Origin: DAOMFB01 sp035519355
GTDB taxonomy: Bacteria; Acidobacteriota; Thermoanaerobaculia; UBA5066
NCBI GenBank assembly: GCA_035519355.1
Contig: DATIWM010000139.1
Coordinates: forward strand, 1-11,144
Direction: 5' to 3'
DNA length: 11,144 nucleotides
The notes below the pieces were generated by a model. It ran no database searches. It worked only from the letters and a program-made list of their open reading frames with translations, and was not told the origin of the DNA. Shown here one piece after another: positions 1 through 6,780 of the stretch. The position numbers and the translations under genes were made by a program. Position 1 is the stretch's first letter. Every line of letters starts with the position of its first letter.

Positions 1-1082
1 CGGCGGTGGCCGCCGCCGCCGCGAAGAGCGGCGTCGCCCGCAAGCCGATCGACGACGTCGAGGGCTACCGCGACCGCCTCGCCGGCCTGCTGTCGCGGTC
101 GTACTCGTTCATGCAGGTGATCCACGAAAAGGCCAAGTCGAATCCCAAGCGGGTCGTGATGGCCGAGGGCGACAACCCCAAGATCCAGCGCGCCGCCAAG
201 ATCCTCGCCGAGGAGGGAATCGCCCACCCGATCCTCCTGTCGCGCGACAAGAAGGCCGAGGAGGCGCTCCGGAACCTCGAGGTGACCGCCCACGTGGAGG
301 TCGTCGACCCCGAGGAGCACCCGAAGTTCCAGAAGTACGTCGAGGCGTTCTGGCAGAAGCGGGCGCGCCAGGGCGTCACGAGGGAGGACGCCTTCCACAT
401 GGTGCGCGTCCGGAACTTCTTCGCCGGGATGATGGTGGCCGAGGGGGATGCGGACGTGGCGCTCTCGGGCCTGACGACCTATTACCCCGAGACGATCCGG
501 CCGGCCCTCCTGACGATCGGCGTGGCGCCGGGCACGAAGAAGGTCTCGGGGCTCTACATCCTCATCCTGCAGGACCGCGTCTTCTTCTTCGCCGACACCA
601 CCGTCAACATCAACCCGTCGTCCGAGGACCTCGCGGAGATCGCCATCCAGTCGGCGGACACCGCGAAGCTCTTCAACATCACGCCCCGCGTCGCGATGAT
701 CGCGTTCTCCAACTTCGGATCGACGCGTTCTCCGGAGACCGACAAGGTGCGCGAGGCGGTGAGGATCGTCCACAAGCGCCGGCCCGATCTCGAGTGCGAC
801 GGCGAGATGCAGGCCGACACCGCCGTCCTGCCCGAGTTCCTGAGGGAGAACTATCCGTGGTCGACGCTGACCGGCCCGCCCAATGTCCTCGTCTTCCCGG
901 AGCTGCAGAGCGCCAACGCCGCGTACAAGCTGGTCTGGCGGCTGGGGAAGGCGGAGGCGATCGGGCCGATCCTCATGGGGATGGGCAAGCCCGTTCACGT
1001 CCTCCAGCGCGGCGTGGAGGTGGCCGACATCGTCAACATGGCGGCTTTCGGCGTCGTCGACGCGCAGGCCCGTAAGAAGTAG
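1..1082 (+). CDS. maeB: NADP-dependent malic enzyme (MaeB type), C-terminal phosphotransacetylase-like part, 5' truncated
   Basis: Partial gene: the frame is open through the left window edge, so the GTG at position 6 is not a convincing start. The first residues visible (SGVARKPIDDVEGYRDRL) match the end of the malic enzyme domain in large MaeB proteins, where a GVAR-P-I segment leads into the linker. The remaining ~320 residues form the phosphotransacetylase-like domain (PTA_PTB family): MAEGDNPKIQRAA, VALSGLTTYYPETIRPAL, IAFSNFGSTRSPETDKV and DGEMQADTAVLPEF are typical. Malic enzymes convert malate to pyruvate and CO2 with reduction of NAD(P)+. In MaeB the PTA-like domain is generally regarded as regulatory (acetyl-CoA control), not catalytic. 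The enzyme is cytoplasmic and serves anaplerosis or NADPH supply. It ends at a TAG followed 25 bp later by a stem-loop terminator, so it is probably the last gene of its transcript. A stand-alone phosphate acetyltransferase is less likely because of the malic-enzyme-type linker. Confidence 0.9.
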   Translation, partial: AVAAAAAKSGVARKPIDDVEGYRDRLAGLLSRSYSFMQVIHEKAKSNPKRVVMAEGDNPKIQRAAKILAEEGIAHPILLSRDKKAEEALRNLEVTAHVEVVDPEEHPKFQKYVEAFWQKRARQGVTREDAFHMVRVRNFFAGMMVAEGDADVALSGLTTYYPETIRPALLTIGVAPGTKKVSGLYILILQDRVFFFADTTVNINPSSEDLAEIAIQSADTAKLFNITPRVAMIAFSNFGSTRSPETDKVREAVRIVHKRRPDLECDGEMQADTAVLPEFLRENYPWSTLTGPPNVLVFPELQSANAAYKLVWRLGKAEAIGPILMGMGKPVHVLQRGVEVADIVNMAAFGVVDAQARKK

Positions 1083-1101
1083 CCGGGAGCCATCCGTCCG
1101 T

Positions 1102-1107
1102 TACGAT
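1102..1107 (+). promoter_or_regulatory. Candidate -10 element (TACGAT) for a leaderless glycosyltransferase operon transcript
   Basis: TACGAT fits the TANNNT pattern and ends exactly six bases before the GTG at 1114. With usual -10 spacing, transcription would begin at the G of the start codon. There is no Shine-Dalgarno-like sequence at a workable distance from this GTG, which also fits a leaderless message. No recognisable -35 hexamer was seen 16-18 bp upstream. This is an inference from position and sequence only. Confidence 0.45.
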
Positions 1108-1145
1108 GGGCCCGTGGGTCTTCCCGCGGGCCTCTTTCTCTTTCT
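1108..1145 (+). terminator. Rho-independent terminator downstream of maeB
   Basis: The arms 1109-1118 (GGCCCGTGGG) and 1123-1132 (CCCGCGGGCC) pair over ten base pairs, with a single G-U wobble (1115/1126) and a TCTT loop. A further G-U pair (1108/1133) is possible. The stem is followed by a pyrimidine-rich, T-biased tract (TCTTTCTCTTTCT). The U tract is interrupted by C, so efficiency may be moderate. The 5' arm contains the likely GTG start of the next gene, and the T-rich tract encodes part of that protein's first hydrophobic segment. Confidence 0.75.
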
Positions 1146-2337
1146 GTCGGCGGCCGCGCTGCCTTCACTTCTCGACGCATTCGGACGACTGAGGCGGGCG
1201 GAGGCGTTTCGGCCGGGCCCGGTATCGGGACGAAGGCCCCACCGCGTCCTCGCCCTCGTCCCGGCGCGGGCCGAAGGGGCGCGGATGCTTCCGCTCTGCC
1301 GGGATCTCGCGCGGGAGGCCGCCGCGGCGGCGGTGCACGTCCAGACCCTCGTGATCCTGGACGGAGCCGATCCCGCCGCGGAGGCGGCCCTCGAGGCCGA
1401 ATCGATTCCCTTCGTCGTCAAGAGCCCGGAGGGACCCTCGAAGGGGGAGGCTCTCGCCTTCGCGACGCGCGCCCTCTCCACGCGGACGCCGGACCCGGTG
1501 TCCGAAGCCTCCTTTGTCATGGTCTTCGACGCGGACATGCGGCTCGAGGAAGGGTTCTTCTCCCGGCTCGCCGTTCCGGAGGGGACGGAGGCGTTCCAGC
1601 TCCCGGTCCGGCCCGCCGGGATTCCGGCCACCGCCGCCGCGCGCGTCGAGGCGTTCTCCCTGGCGGCGGCGACACGCGTCGAGGACCTCGCGCGGGACGG
1701 CGAGGGGCTCCCCGTCCGCCTTCGCGGGAAGGCCATGGGCTTCTCGCCGCGGGCGTGGCGCGAAGGGCCCGCGGCGGCGAGGGGCACGACGGCGGAAGAC
1801 TCCGAGGCGACGCTCCGGCTCCTCGCCCGCGGCTTCCGGATCCGCGCCCTTCCGGCTCCGCTGGCCTTCGACGAGGTCGCGGGGGATTCCGGCACCCTCG
1901 CGCGTCCGCGAGCCCGCTGGTTCGCGGGGCACCTGAAGCTCCTCGCGACCGGCGCCGCCGATCTTCTCCGGATCGCCTTCCGGAGCCCGCGGTCGGCGTT
2001 CCTCCTCGCGGCGGACCTCTGGCTGCGGCCGCGGGCGCTCGTCCTCGGCCTTCTCGCGCTCGGAGCGGCGGCCTCCGACGTCGTGCTGATCTGTCTCGCT
2101 CTCGGGCGCGTGACGGGGTCGCTCCTGCCGCCGCTTCTCGCCTCGATCCTCTCGATGACCGCGCTCGTCCTCGAGCTGCGCGCGTCCTTCGCGGCGAGGC
2201 AGGTCCTCGGGACGCCCCCGGAGGTGCCCCCCGTCTCGGCGAGCGATCTGGTCGCGTTCACCGGCGTCTGGCTGCGTGCGCTGGGCCGGGCCGCTCGTTC
2301 GCCCGGCGCGTGGCATCGCGCGAGGCCGGAGGCGTGA
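1114..2337 (+). CDS. Membrane-associated family 2 glycosyltransferase
   Basis: 407 residues from GTG 1114. The frame is also open upstream through the end of maeB, but that part is a shadow, and 1114 is the only GTG/ATG that keeps the N-terminal hydrophobic segment and the Rossmann strand. Visible parts: a hydrophobic N-terminus (residues 2-20); a GT-A start VLALVPARAEGARM (45-58); KGEALAFA (110-117), like the KG-A-N segment of GT2 enzymes; the metal/nucleotide-binding DAD in VFDADMRL (137-144); RLRGKAMGFS (202-211); a probable catalytic ED in TAEDSEATLRLLARG (226-240); and ARWFAGH (267-273) at the place of the QxxRW motif, lacking the Gln. Two membrane helices follow (about 307-330 and 336-355). 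It probably transfers a sugar from a nucleotide donor to a lipid-linked acceptor at the inner membrane. First gene of a three-gene polysaccharide operon; its stop overlaps the next start. The sugar specificity cannot be read from sequence. Confidence 0.82.
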   Translation: MGLPAGLFLFLSAAALPSLLDAFGRLRRAEAFRPGPVSGRRPHRVLALVPARAEGARMLPLCRDLAREAAAAAVHVQTLVILDGADPAAEAALEAESIPFVVKSPEGPSKGEALAFATRALSTRTPDPVSEASFVMVFDADMRLEEGFFSRLAVPEGTEAFQLPVRPAGIPATAAARVEAFSLAAATRVEDLARDGEGLPVRLRGKAMGFSPRAWREGPAAARGTTAEDSEATLRLLARGFRIRALPAPLAFDEVAGDSGTLARPRARWFAGHLKLLATGAADLLRIAFRSPRSAFLLAADLWLRPRALVLGLLALGAAASDVVLICLALGRVTGSLLPPLLASILSMTALVLELRASFAARQVLGTPPEVPPVSASDLVAFTGVWLRALGRAARSPGAWHRARPEA

Positions 2338-3488
2338 GGGCGCTTCTCGTCGTTCCGCGCCTCCCCGGCACGGGCTACTCGGGCGATCGCCTCCGCGCCG
2401 AGCTTCACCTCTCCGCGCTCCGGGCATCGGGCTTCGAGGTGACGGTGGCGGGCGGAGCGCCCCCCGCCGGCGCGGCGGAGGTCCGAGAGGCCGCGCGGAC
2501 GATTCCGGTTCCGCAGCCGCTCGCCGCCCGGGGCGTCTCCCTCGTCACGGCCGTTCTGACGGGCTCGCCGCTCCAGTCGGCCTTTTTCGCGGGACCGTGG
2601 CGCGAGGCGCTCGCCGCCGCCGGAGGACCCTTCGACCTCGCCGTCGTCCTGCTGGCGCAGCGCCTTGGGCCGGCGCTCTCGGGCGCGCTCCCGAAAGCGC
2701 CCGTCGTCGTCGACTACGTCGACGCGCTCGCCGCCGCGGCGCGGCAGGCCGCTTCGACGGACCCCGCCCTCTGGCGGAGGCTCTACTGGCGGCTCGAGGC
2801 GCCCCGGCTCGAGCGGGCCGAGCGCGCCGCCGCCGGCGCGCGCGTCCTCCTCGCCACGACGCCGTTCGACGCCGCTCGACTGCCCGCCGGAACGGTCGCC
2901 GTGGCCAACGGCGTCGAGATCGGGCCGGCCCCGGGCGGGGATCGCGGCCCCGTCGTGGCCTTCACGGGCCGGCTGCGATACCGTCCGAACGAGCTCGCCG
3001 TGAAACGGCTCGTGAAGGAGATCTGGCCCGAGGTGCGCGCGGAGGTTCCCGGGGCGCGGCTCCTGCTCGGGGGCGCTGACGCGCCGCCCGAGGTGACGCG
3101 CCTCGACGGGCAGGCCGGAATCGAGGTGACGAGCCCCGTTCCCGACATGTCGGTCTATCTCCGGCGCGCGCGCGCCGTGGCGATCCCCGTCGCCCTCGGA
3201 ACCGGAACGCCCAACAAGCTCTTCGAGGCCTTCGAGGCGGGTTGCGCCGTCGTCGCCTCGGAGGAGGCGGCGGGCCGGGCCGCCGCGGGGGGGACTCTCC
3301 CGCCGGCGGTGACGGCGTCGTCCTCCGCGGACTTCGCTTCGAGCCTCGTCCGTTACCTTCGCGACCCGGCGCGCGCCGCGTCGGACGGCTCGCGGGGCCG
3401 GGCGTGGGTGGAAGCGAACGCGGACCGGCGTCACGCTCTCGCCGCATTGTCGGCGGCCTACCGGCGGGCGCGGGGCGAGTCCGCATGA
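2334..3488 (+). CDS. Family 4 (GT-B) glycosyltransferase, exopolysaccharide type
   Basis: 384 residues from GTG 2334, which overlaps the TGA of the preceding gene (GTGA), so translation is probably coupled. A GAGG at 2322-2325 is suitably spaced. The N-terminal half begins MRALLVVPRLPGTGYSGDRLR, the GT-B opening seen in glycosyltransferases that act early in exopolysaccharide assembly; sugar transferases linked to PEP-CTERM/EpsH loci look similar. The C-terminal half has FTGRLRYRPNELAVKRL (210-226), the donor-binding fold entrance, and GTGTPNKLFEAFEAG (289-303), which contains the K and E-x-n-E residues that hold the nucleotide sugar, followed by AVVAS. No membrane helix is present, so it is cytoplasmic or peripheral. 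It probably adds a sugar to the undecaprenyl-linked intermediate primed by the next gene's product. No export sorting gene is visible, so a PEP-CTERM link cannot be claimed. Confidence 0.85.
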   Translation: MRALLVVPRLPGTGYSGDRLRAELHLSALRASGFEVTVAGGAPPAGAAEVREAARTIPVPQPLAARGVSLVTAVLTGSPLQSAFFAGPWREALAAAGGPFDLAVVLLAQRLGPALSGALPKAPVVVDYVDALAAAARQAASTDPALWRRLYWRLEAPRLERAERAAAGARVLLATTPFDAARLPAGTVAVANGVEIGPAPGGDRGPVVAFTGRLRYRPNELAVKRLVKEIWPEVRAEVPGARLLLGGADAPPEVTRLDGQAGIEVTSPVPDMSVYLRRARAVAIPVALGTGTPNKLFEAFEAGCAVVASEEAAGRAAAGGTLPPAVTASSSADFASSLVRYLRDPARAASDGSRGRAWVEANADRRHALAALSAAYRRARGESA

Positions 3489-4864
3489 AGCCGCGCGGAC
3501 GGACGGGGCGAAGGCTCCTCCTGATGGCCGGAGACGCCTTCTGGTCGTGCTGCGCCTTCGCCGTGGTCGTCTGGGTCCGGCGGCACGTCCCGCTGCCGCT
3601 CACGGCCTCCCTCCTCCCGGAGGAGAAGCTCTCCCTCGAACTCTTCCCGTGGCTCGCCGGTGTCGCGGCCTCGACCCTCGTCTCGCTGTCGCTGGCCGGG
3701 ACGTATGACGAGCCGGCGGCTTCCGTCCGCGAGCGCGGCGGCCTCCTGGTCTCGGCGCTCCTGTCGGCCGCGGGCCTCGTCCTGATCTACTTCCTCGCCG
3801 GTCACGCGGTGCCGCGGACCGTCCTGCTCGCCTTCGTCCCCGCCCTCTGGCTCGTCCTCGAGCTCTGGCGCTTCCTGGCGGCGCTCCTCGTTCCGATCGG
3901 CATCCGCCCGGTGGTGGTCCTCGGCGGAGGGGAGGACGCCCGTCGCGCCGCGCAGGCGCTCGAGAGCGGCGACATCACGGGTCACCGCCTCCATGCCTGG
4001 CGGGAGGACCTGGACGTTCTGCGGGCGCCGGTGGGGGCCGGAGAGAGGCTCCTCGCCCCCGAAGCGCTCGCGGCCCTCCTGCCGGAAGACGGAACCGCCG
4101 ACGTCGTCTTCGCGTCGTCGCACGCCGAAGACCGTCTCGTCCTGATCGGCCTCCTCGAACGGAGCCTCGGCCACGACTTCGACCTCTGGATCGTGCCGGG
4201 ACTCGCCGACATCGTGGCGACGCGCGTCGTGACGCGGAGCCTCGGCGACCTGCCGCTGACGCCCGTCTCGACGCGCGCGGCGAGTCCCGTCGCGTTCGTC
4301 TTCCGGCGGGCCGTCGACCTGACGCTCGGGACGGGGCTCCTCCTGCTCTCGCTCCCGCTGCTCGCCCTGTTCACCGTTGCCGTGGCCCTCGAGAGCCCGG
4401 GAGCCCCCTGGCTTCGTCAGCGCCGGGTCGGGCGGCACGGTGCCGAGTACGAGCTCTGGAAGATCCGGACGATGCGTCCGGCGGCGGAGGACGGGACCGG
4501 CCCGACGCTCGCGGCGCGTCACGACGAACGGACGACCCGCGTCGGGCGCTTTCTCCGGAAGACGCGGCTGGACGAGCTGCCGCAGCTCTTCCACGTCGTC
4601 GGCGGGACGATGAGCCTCATCGGCCCGCGCCCCGAACGGCCGGAGTTCGTGGCGACGTTTGCGCGCCAGGTCCCCGCCTACCGGCTCCGCCTCGTCCTGA
4701 AGCCCGGCATCACGGGCCTCGCGCAGGTCATGGGGGCCTACGCGACGCAGCCGGACGTGAAGCTCCGGTACGACCTCGGCTACCTGTTCCACTGGAGCCC
4801 GTTCCTCGACCTCTTCATCCTCCTCCGCACCGTCGCGACGGTTCTGAAGGGGACGGGCGTCTGA
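3485..4864 (+). CDS. Exopolysaccharide polyprenyl glycosylphosphotransferase (WbaP/WcaJ-like)
   Basis: 459 residues from ATG 3485, which overlaps the preceding TGA (ATGA). It transfers a sugar 1-phosphate from a UDP-sugar to undecaprenyl phosphate, the first membrane step of polysaccharide assembly. The N-terminal half has about four membrane helices (roughly 14-32, 52-72, 86-108, 111-138), then a soluble nucleotide-binding-like segment starting RPVVVLGGGEDARRAA (141-156). The sugar transferase domain starts at RAVDLTLG (275-282) with its membrane anchor, then RQRRVGRHGAEYELWKIRTM (311-330), the Asp-Glu catalytic pair in TRLDELPQL (D363, E364), SLIGPRPERPEF (377-388), KPGITGLAQV (406-415) and KLRYDLGYL (426-434). 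All expected active-site motifs are present and the length is normal for the family, so it should be functional. The donor sugar (glucose, galactose or other) is not predictable. It ends 7 bp from the convergent polymerase/ligase gene. Confidence 0.95.
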   Translation: MKPRGRTGRRLLLMAGDAFWSCCAFAVVVWVRRHVPLPLTASLLPEEKLSLELFPWLAGVAASTLVSLSLAGTYDEPAASVRERGGLLVSALLSAAGLVLIYFLAGHAVPRTVLLAFVPALWLVLELWRFLAALLVPIGIRPVVVLGGGEDARRAAQALESGDITGHRLHAWREDLDVLRAPVGAGERLLAPEALAALLPEDGTADVVFASSHAEDRLVLIGLLERSLGHDFDLWIVPGLADIVATRVVTRSLGDLPLTPVSTRAASPVAFVFRRAVDLTLGTGLLLLSLPLLALFTVAVALESPGAPWLRQRRVGRHGAEYELWKIRTMRPAAEDGTGPTLAARHDERTTRVGRFLRKTRLDELPQLFHVVGGTMSLIGPRPERPEFVATFARQVPAYRLRLVLKPGITGLAQVMGAYATQPDVKLRYDLGYLFHWSPFLDLFILLRTVATVLKGTGV

Positions 4865-4871
4865 CCGCCGC

Positions 4872-6749
4872 TCAGATCCCCGGGGTCAGGCCGTCGGGAA
4901 GCTCGGGCGGGCGGCCGCCGGCGCCGAGCTTCTGCGACGCAAGCCGGTTCTCGCGCGTCAGCGCCTCGGCGTCGACGGAGGGGGGAAGCGAATCGGCCAG
5001 GCGCGGGAGGATCCAGAGGGCGCGGCGGAAGAACAAGGTCGCCTTCTCGGGGGCCGGTCCGTTCAGGACGACGAGGCCGATGTTGAAGTCGGTCTCGGTC
5101 CGTTCCTCGATCGAGAGCGACCGGACGTAGGCCCGGTAAGCGTTCTCCCAGTCGCGGTCCTCCCGGTAGGTCGAGCCGAGGGCGATCCAGCCCGAAGCGC
5201 TCATCGGCCGGAGCGCGAGCGCCCGTTTCAGCTGTCGCCGCGCCGAGTCGTTCAGGTCGCTTCGCTCGGCGCCCTCGAAGGTGTCCGTGGCCTGGAGCCG
5301 CAGTTCACCGTCGGCCTGGAGGGAAACGGCGGCGAACCGGAGGCCGGACGCTCCGAGCGTCAGGAGCGCCAGAACGCCGAGGAGCGCGGCGAGGCGTGAG
5401 GAAGGGGCCCGATCGGTCCGCGCCGCTCCCGACAGCTCGCGAAAAGCGAGGCCGGCGGCGAAGGCCGCCGGTCCGGCCGAGAGCGCGAGACGAAGAGGAA
5501 AGCTGCCGAGAGAGAGGACGGCGAACGAGACCAGGAGGGCGAGCAGCGTGTCCGGCGAGACGGCTGAGGGTCTTCGGGCGGCGTCTCCGGGAGGGAGGCG
5601 AAGTAGGCCGGCCGCGACCGCGCCGAGCGCAGCGAGGGAAAGCAGCGCCGACGGGAGGCCGTTTTCGGCGGCGAGCGTCAGCGGCTCGCTGTGGGCGTTG
5701 TCGAAGTGGGCGTAGCCCGAGTGGTGGATCAGGTACCGTCCCGTCCGCTCCTCCGCGCGAAGGCGGGCCGGCACGAAGGCGTTCGAGAACGCGCCCGGAC
5801 CCACGCCGAAAAGGGGCCGAGCGCGGATCATCTCGAGAGCGGCGAGGACGCCGATGTCGCGCTGTGTCGAGGCCCGGGCGGTCTGGCCCCTCCGGAGCTG
5901 GTTCAGCTTTACGAGCGCGCGCCGACCGGCCCCGGTGACTCCCGCGGCGGCCGCGACGAGAACGACCGCGGCGACGAAGGGTCGCCAGCGGGCCCGGACG
6001 TCCCTCAGCGTGTGAAGGAGGACGGCGGCGGCGAAGGCGCCGAGCGGCGCGATCGCTTCGGTGGCGCCCAGGCCGAGAAGGCACGCCGCGAGCCCGGCCG
6101 CCGCGACGAAACGGGACCTGGGGTCCGCGACAGACGTGACCCGGACCCAGAGGAGGATGGCCGGAAAGAGGAGCGCCGCAGCCACGTCGCCCGGGTTCCC
6201 GATCAGGGCGGCGGCGAGGAATCGGGGCTCGGGCGCTTCCATCGGCAGGATCCGGAGGATCCCGAGATACCGCTGCGCGCCCGCGAGGAGGCCGGTCGCG
6301 GCCCCCGCGATCATCAGCCCCGAAAGGACGCGGGGCGCCGCCGCCTCGCCCGCTCGCGAGGCGCCCGCGAGGAGCAGGGCGAGGGGCGACAGGACGGCGG
6401 CCGCGGTCAGCGGATCGACGCGCGAAAGGTTCGTCAGGCCCGAGACGAGCGCGAGGCCGAGGGCGGCCGCGAGCGCCGCCGCGCCCAGGCGTCCGGCGGG
6501 CGAGAGATCCGCGAGTTCCGGAAGAGGACGGCGGCGGAGCGCTCCGAACGAGAGGCCGGCGAGCGCCGTCGTGGCGCCGAGCGCCTGGAGGGCGAGCTTC
6601 ACCTCGCGGAGCTGCTCGGGGGAGTCGGCGAGCCAGACGACGAACGGAAGTACGAGGGCGAGGAGGAGACCGAGGGGAAGGAGGAGCGCCTCGATGCCGT
6701 CCGGGTGAGGGGCCGCTGCCGCGGGGACGGCCGTCGTCTTCTTCGGCAT
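4872..6749 (-). CDS. O-antigen polymerase/ligase-like membrane protein with TPR-like tail
   Basis: 625 residues from ATG 6749. About ten or more hydrophobic segments fill residues 20-480. The large periplasmic loop carries the Wzy_C/O-antigen ligase signature: MIRARPLFGVGPGAFSNAF (307-325) and YAHFDNAHSEPL (346-357), followed by LAAENGLPSALL (359-370). The tail (about 503-585: RRQLKRALALRPMSASGWIA, ENAYRAYVRSLSIEER, ATLFFRRALWILP) looks like two or three TPR repeats, as in several related ligases. It would polymerise or transfer lipid-linked glycan on the outer face of the inner membrane, and is the natural partner of the convergent glycosyltransferase operon. Polymerase (Wzy), lipid A ligase (WaaL) and protein glycosylation ligase cannot be separated from sequence. 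No Shine-Dalgarno sequence precedes the ATG; a TATTCT lies 7 nt upstream. Same strand as mutY, 31 bp downstream of it. Confidence 0.85.
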   Translation of the reverse strand: MPKKTTAVPAAAAPHPDGIEALLLPLGLLLALVLPFVVWLADSPEQLREVKLALQALGATTALAGLSFGALRRRPLPELADLSPAGRLGAAALAAALGLALVSGLTNLSRVDPLTAAAVLSPLALLLAGASRAGEAAAPRVLSGLMIAGAATGLLAGAQRYLGILRILPMEAPEPRFLAAALIGNPGDVAAALLFPAILLWVRVTSVADPRSRFVAAAGLAACLLGLGATEAIAPLGAFAAAVLLHTLRDVRARWRPFVAAVVLVAAAAGVTGAGRRALVKLNQLRRGQTARASTQRDIGVLAALEMIRARPLFGVGPGAFSNAFVPARLRAEERTGRYLIHHSGYAHFDNAHSEPLTLAAENGLPSALLSLAALGAVAAGLLRLPPGDAARRPSAVSPDTLLALLVSFAVLSLGSFPLRLALSAGPAAFAAGLAFRELSGAARTDRAPSSRLAALLGVLALLTLGASGLRFAAVSLQADGELRLQATDTFEGAERSDLNDSARRQLKRALALRPMSASGWIALGSTYREDRDWENAYRAYVRSLSIEERTETDFNIGLVVLNGPAPEKATLFFRRALWILPRLADSLPPSVDAEALTRENRLASQKLGAGGRPPELPDGLTPGI

Positions 6750-6756
6750 CGGGCTG

Positions 6757-6762
6757 AGAATA
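6757..6762 (-). promoter_or_regulatory. Candidate -10 element (TATTCT) before the polymerase/ligase gene
   Basis: On the minus strand TATTCT (5 of 6 to TATAAT) ends seven bases before the ATG at 6749, and no Shine-Dalgarno sequence lies between. A weak -35 candidate, CTGAAC (6779-6784, 3 of 6 to TTGACA), sits 16 bp upstream, at the end of mutY. The arrangement suggests a leaderless or nearly leaderless transcript, giving this gene a promoter of its own besides any read-through from mutY. Confidence 0.4.
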
Positions 6763-6780
6763 GCTTGGCCGGCAGGCCGT

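Noticed and set aside
6..1082. Stand-alone phosphate acetyltransferase starting at the GTG at position 6
   Set aside because: The frame is open to the left edge and the first residues match the end of a malic enzyme domain, so a truncated MaeB is the better reading.
3163..3178. Run of alternating CG dinucleotides inside the GT4 gene
   Set aside because: It encodes an ordinary Arg/Ala stretch in a GC-rich gene and has no repeat array or symmetry beyond this.
1101..3434. Very long open frame on the minus strand opposite the GT2 and GT4 genes
   Set aside because: Its translation is dominated by Arg, Gly, Pro, Glu and Ser with no domain pattern, as expected for antisense frames in GC-rich DNA. 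The plus strand carries clear glycosyltransferase motifs.
3458..4792. Long minus-strand open frame opposite the glycosylphosphotransferase
   Set aside because: Highly charged Arg/Glu/Asp-rich translation without motifs; it is the shadow of a well-supported gene.
6767..6778. GGCC-4 nt-GGCC hairpin between mutY and the polymerase/ligase gene as a mutY terminator
   Set aside because: The perfect stem is only about four base pairs and there is no T-run after it on the minus strand.
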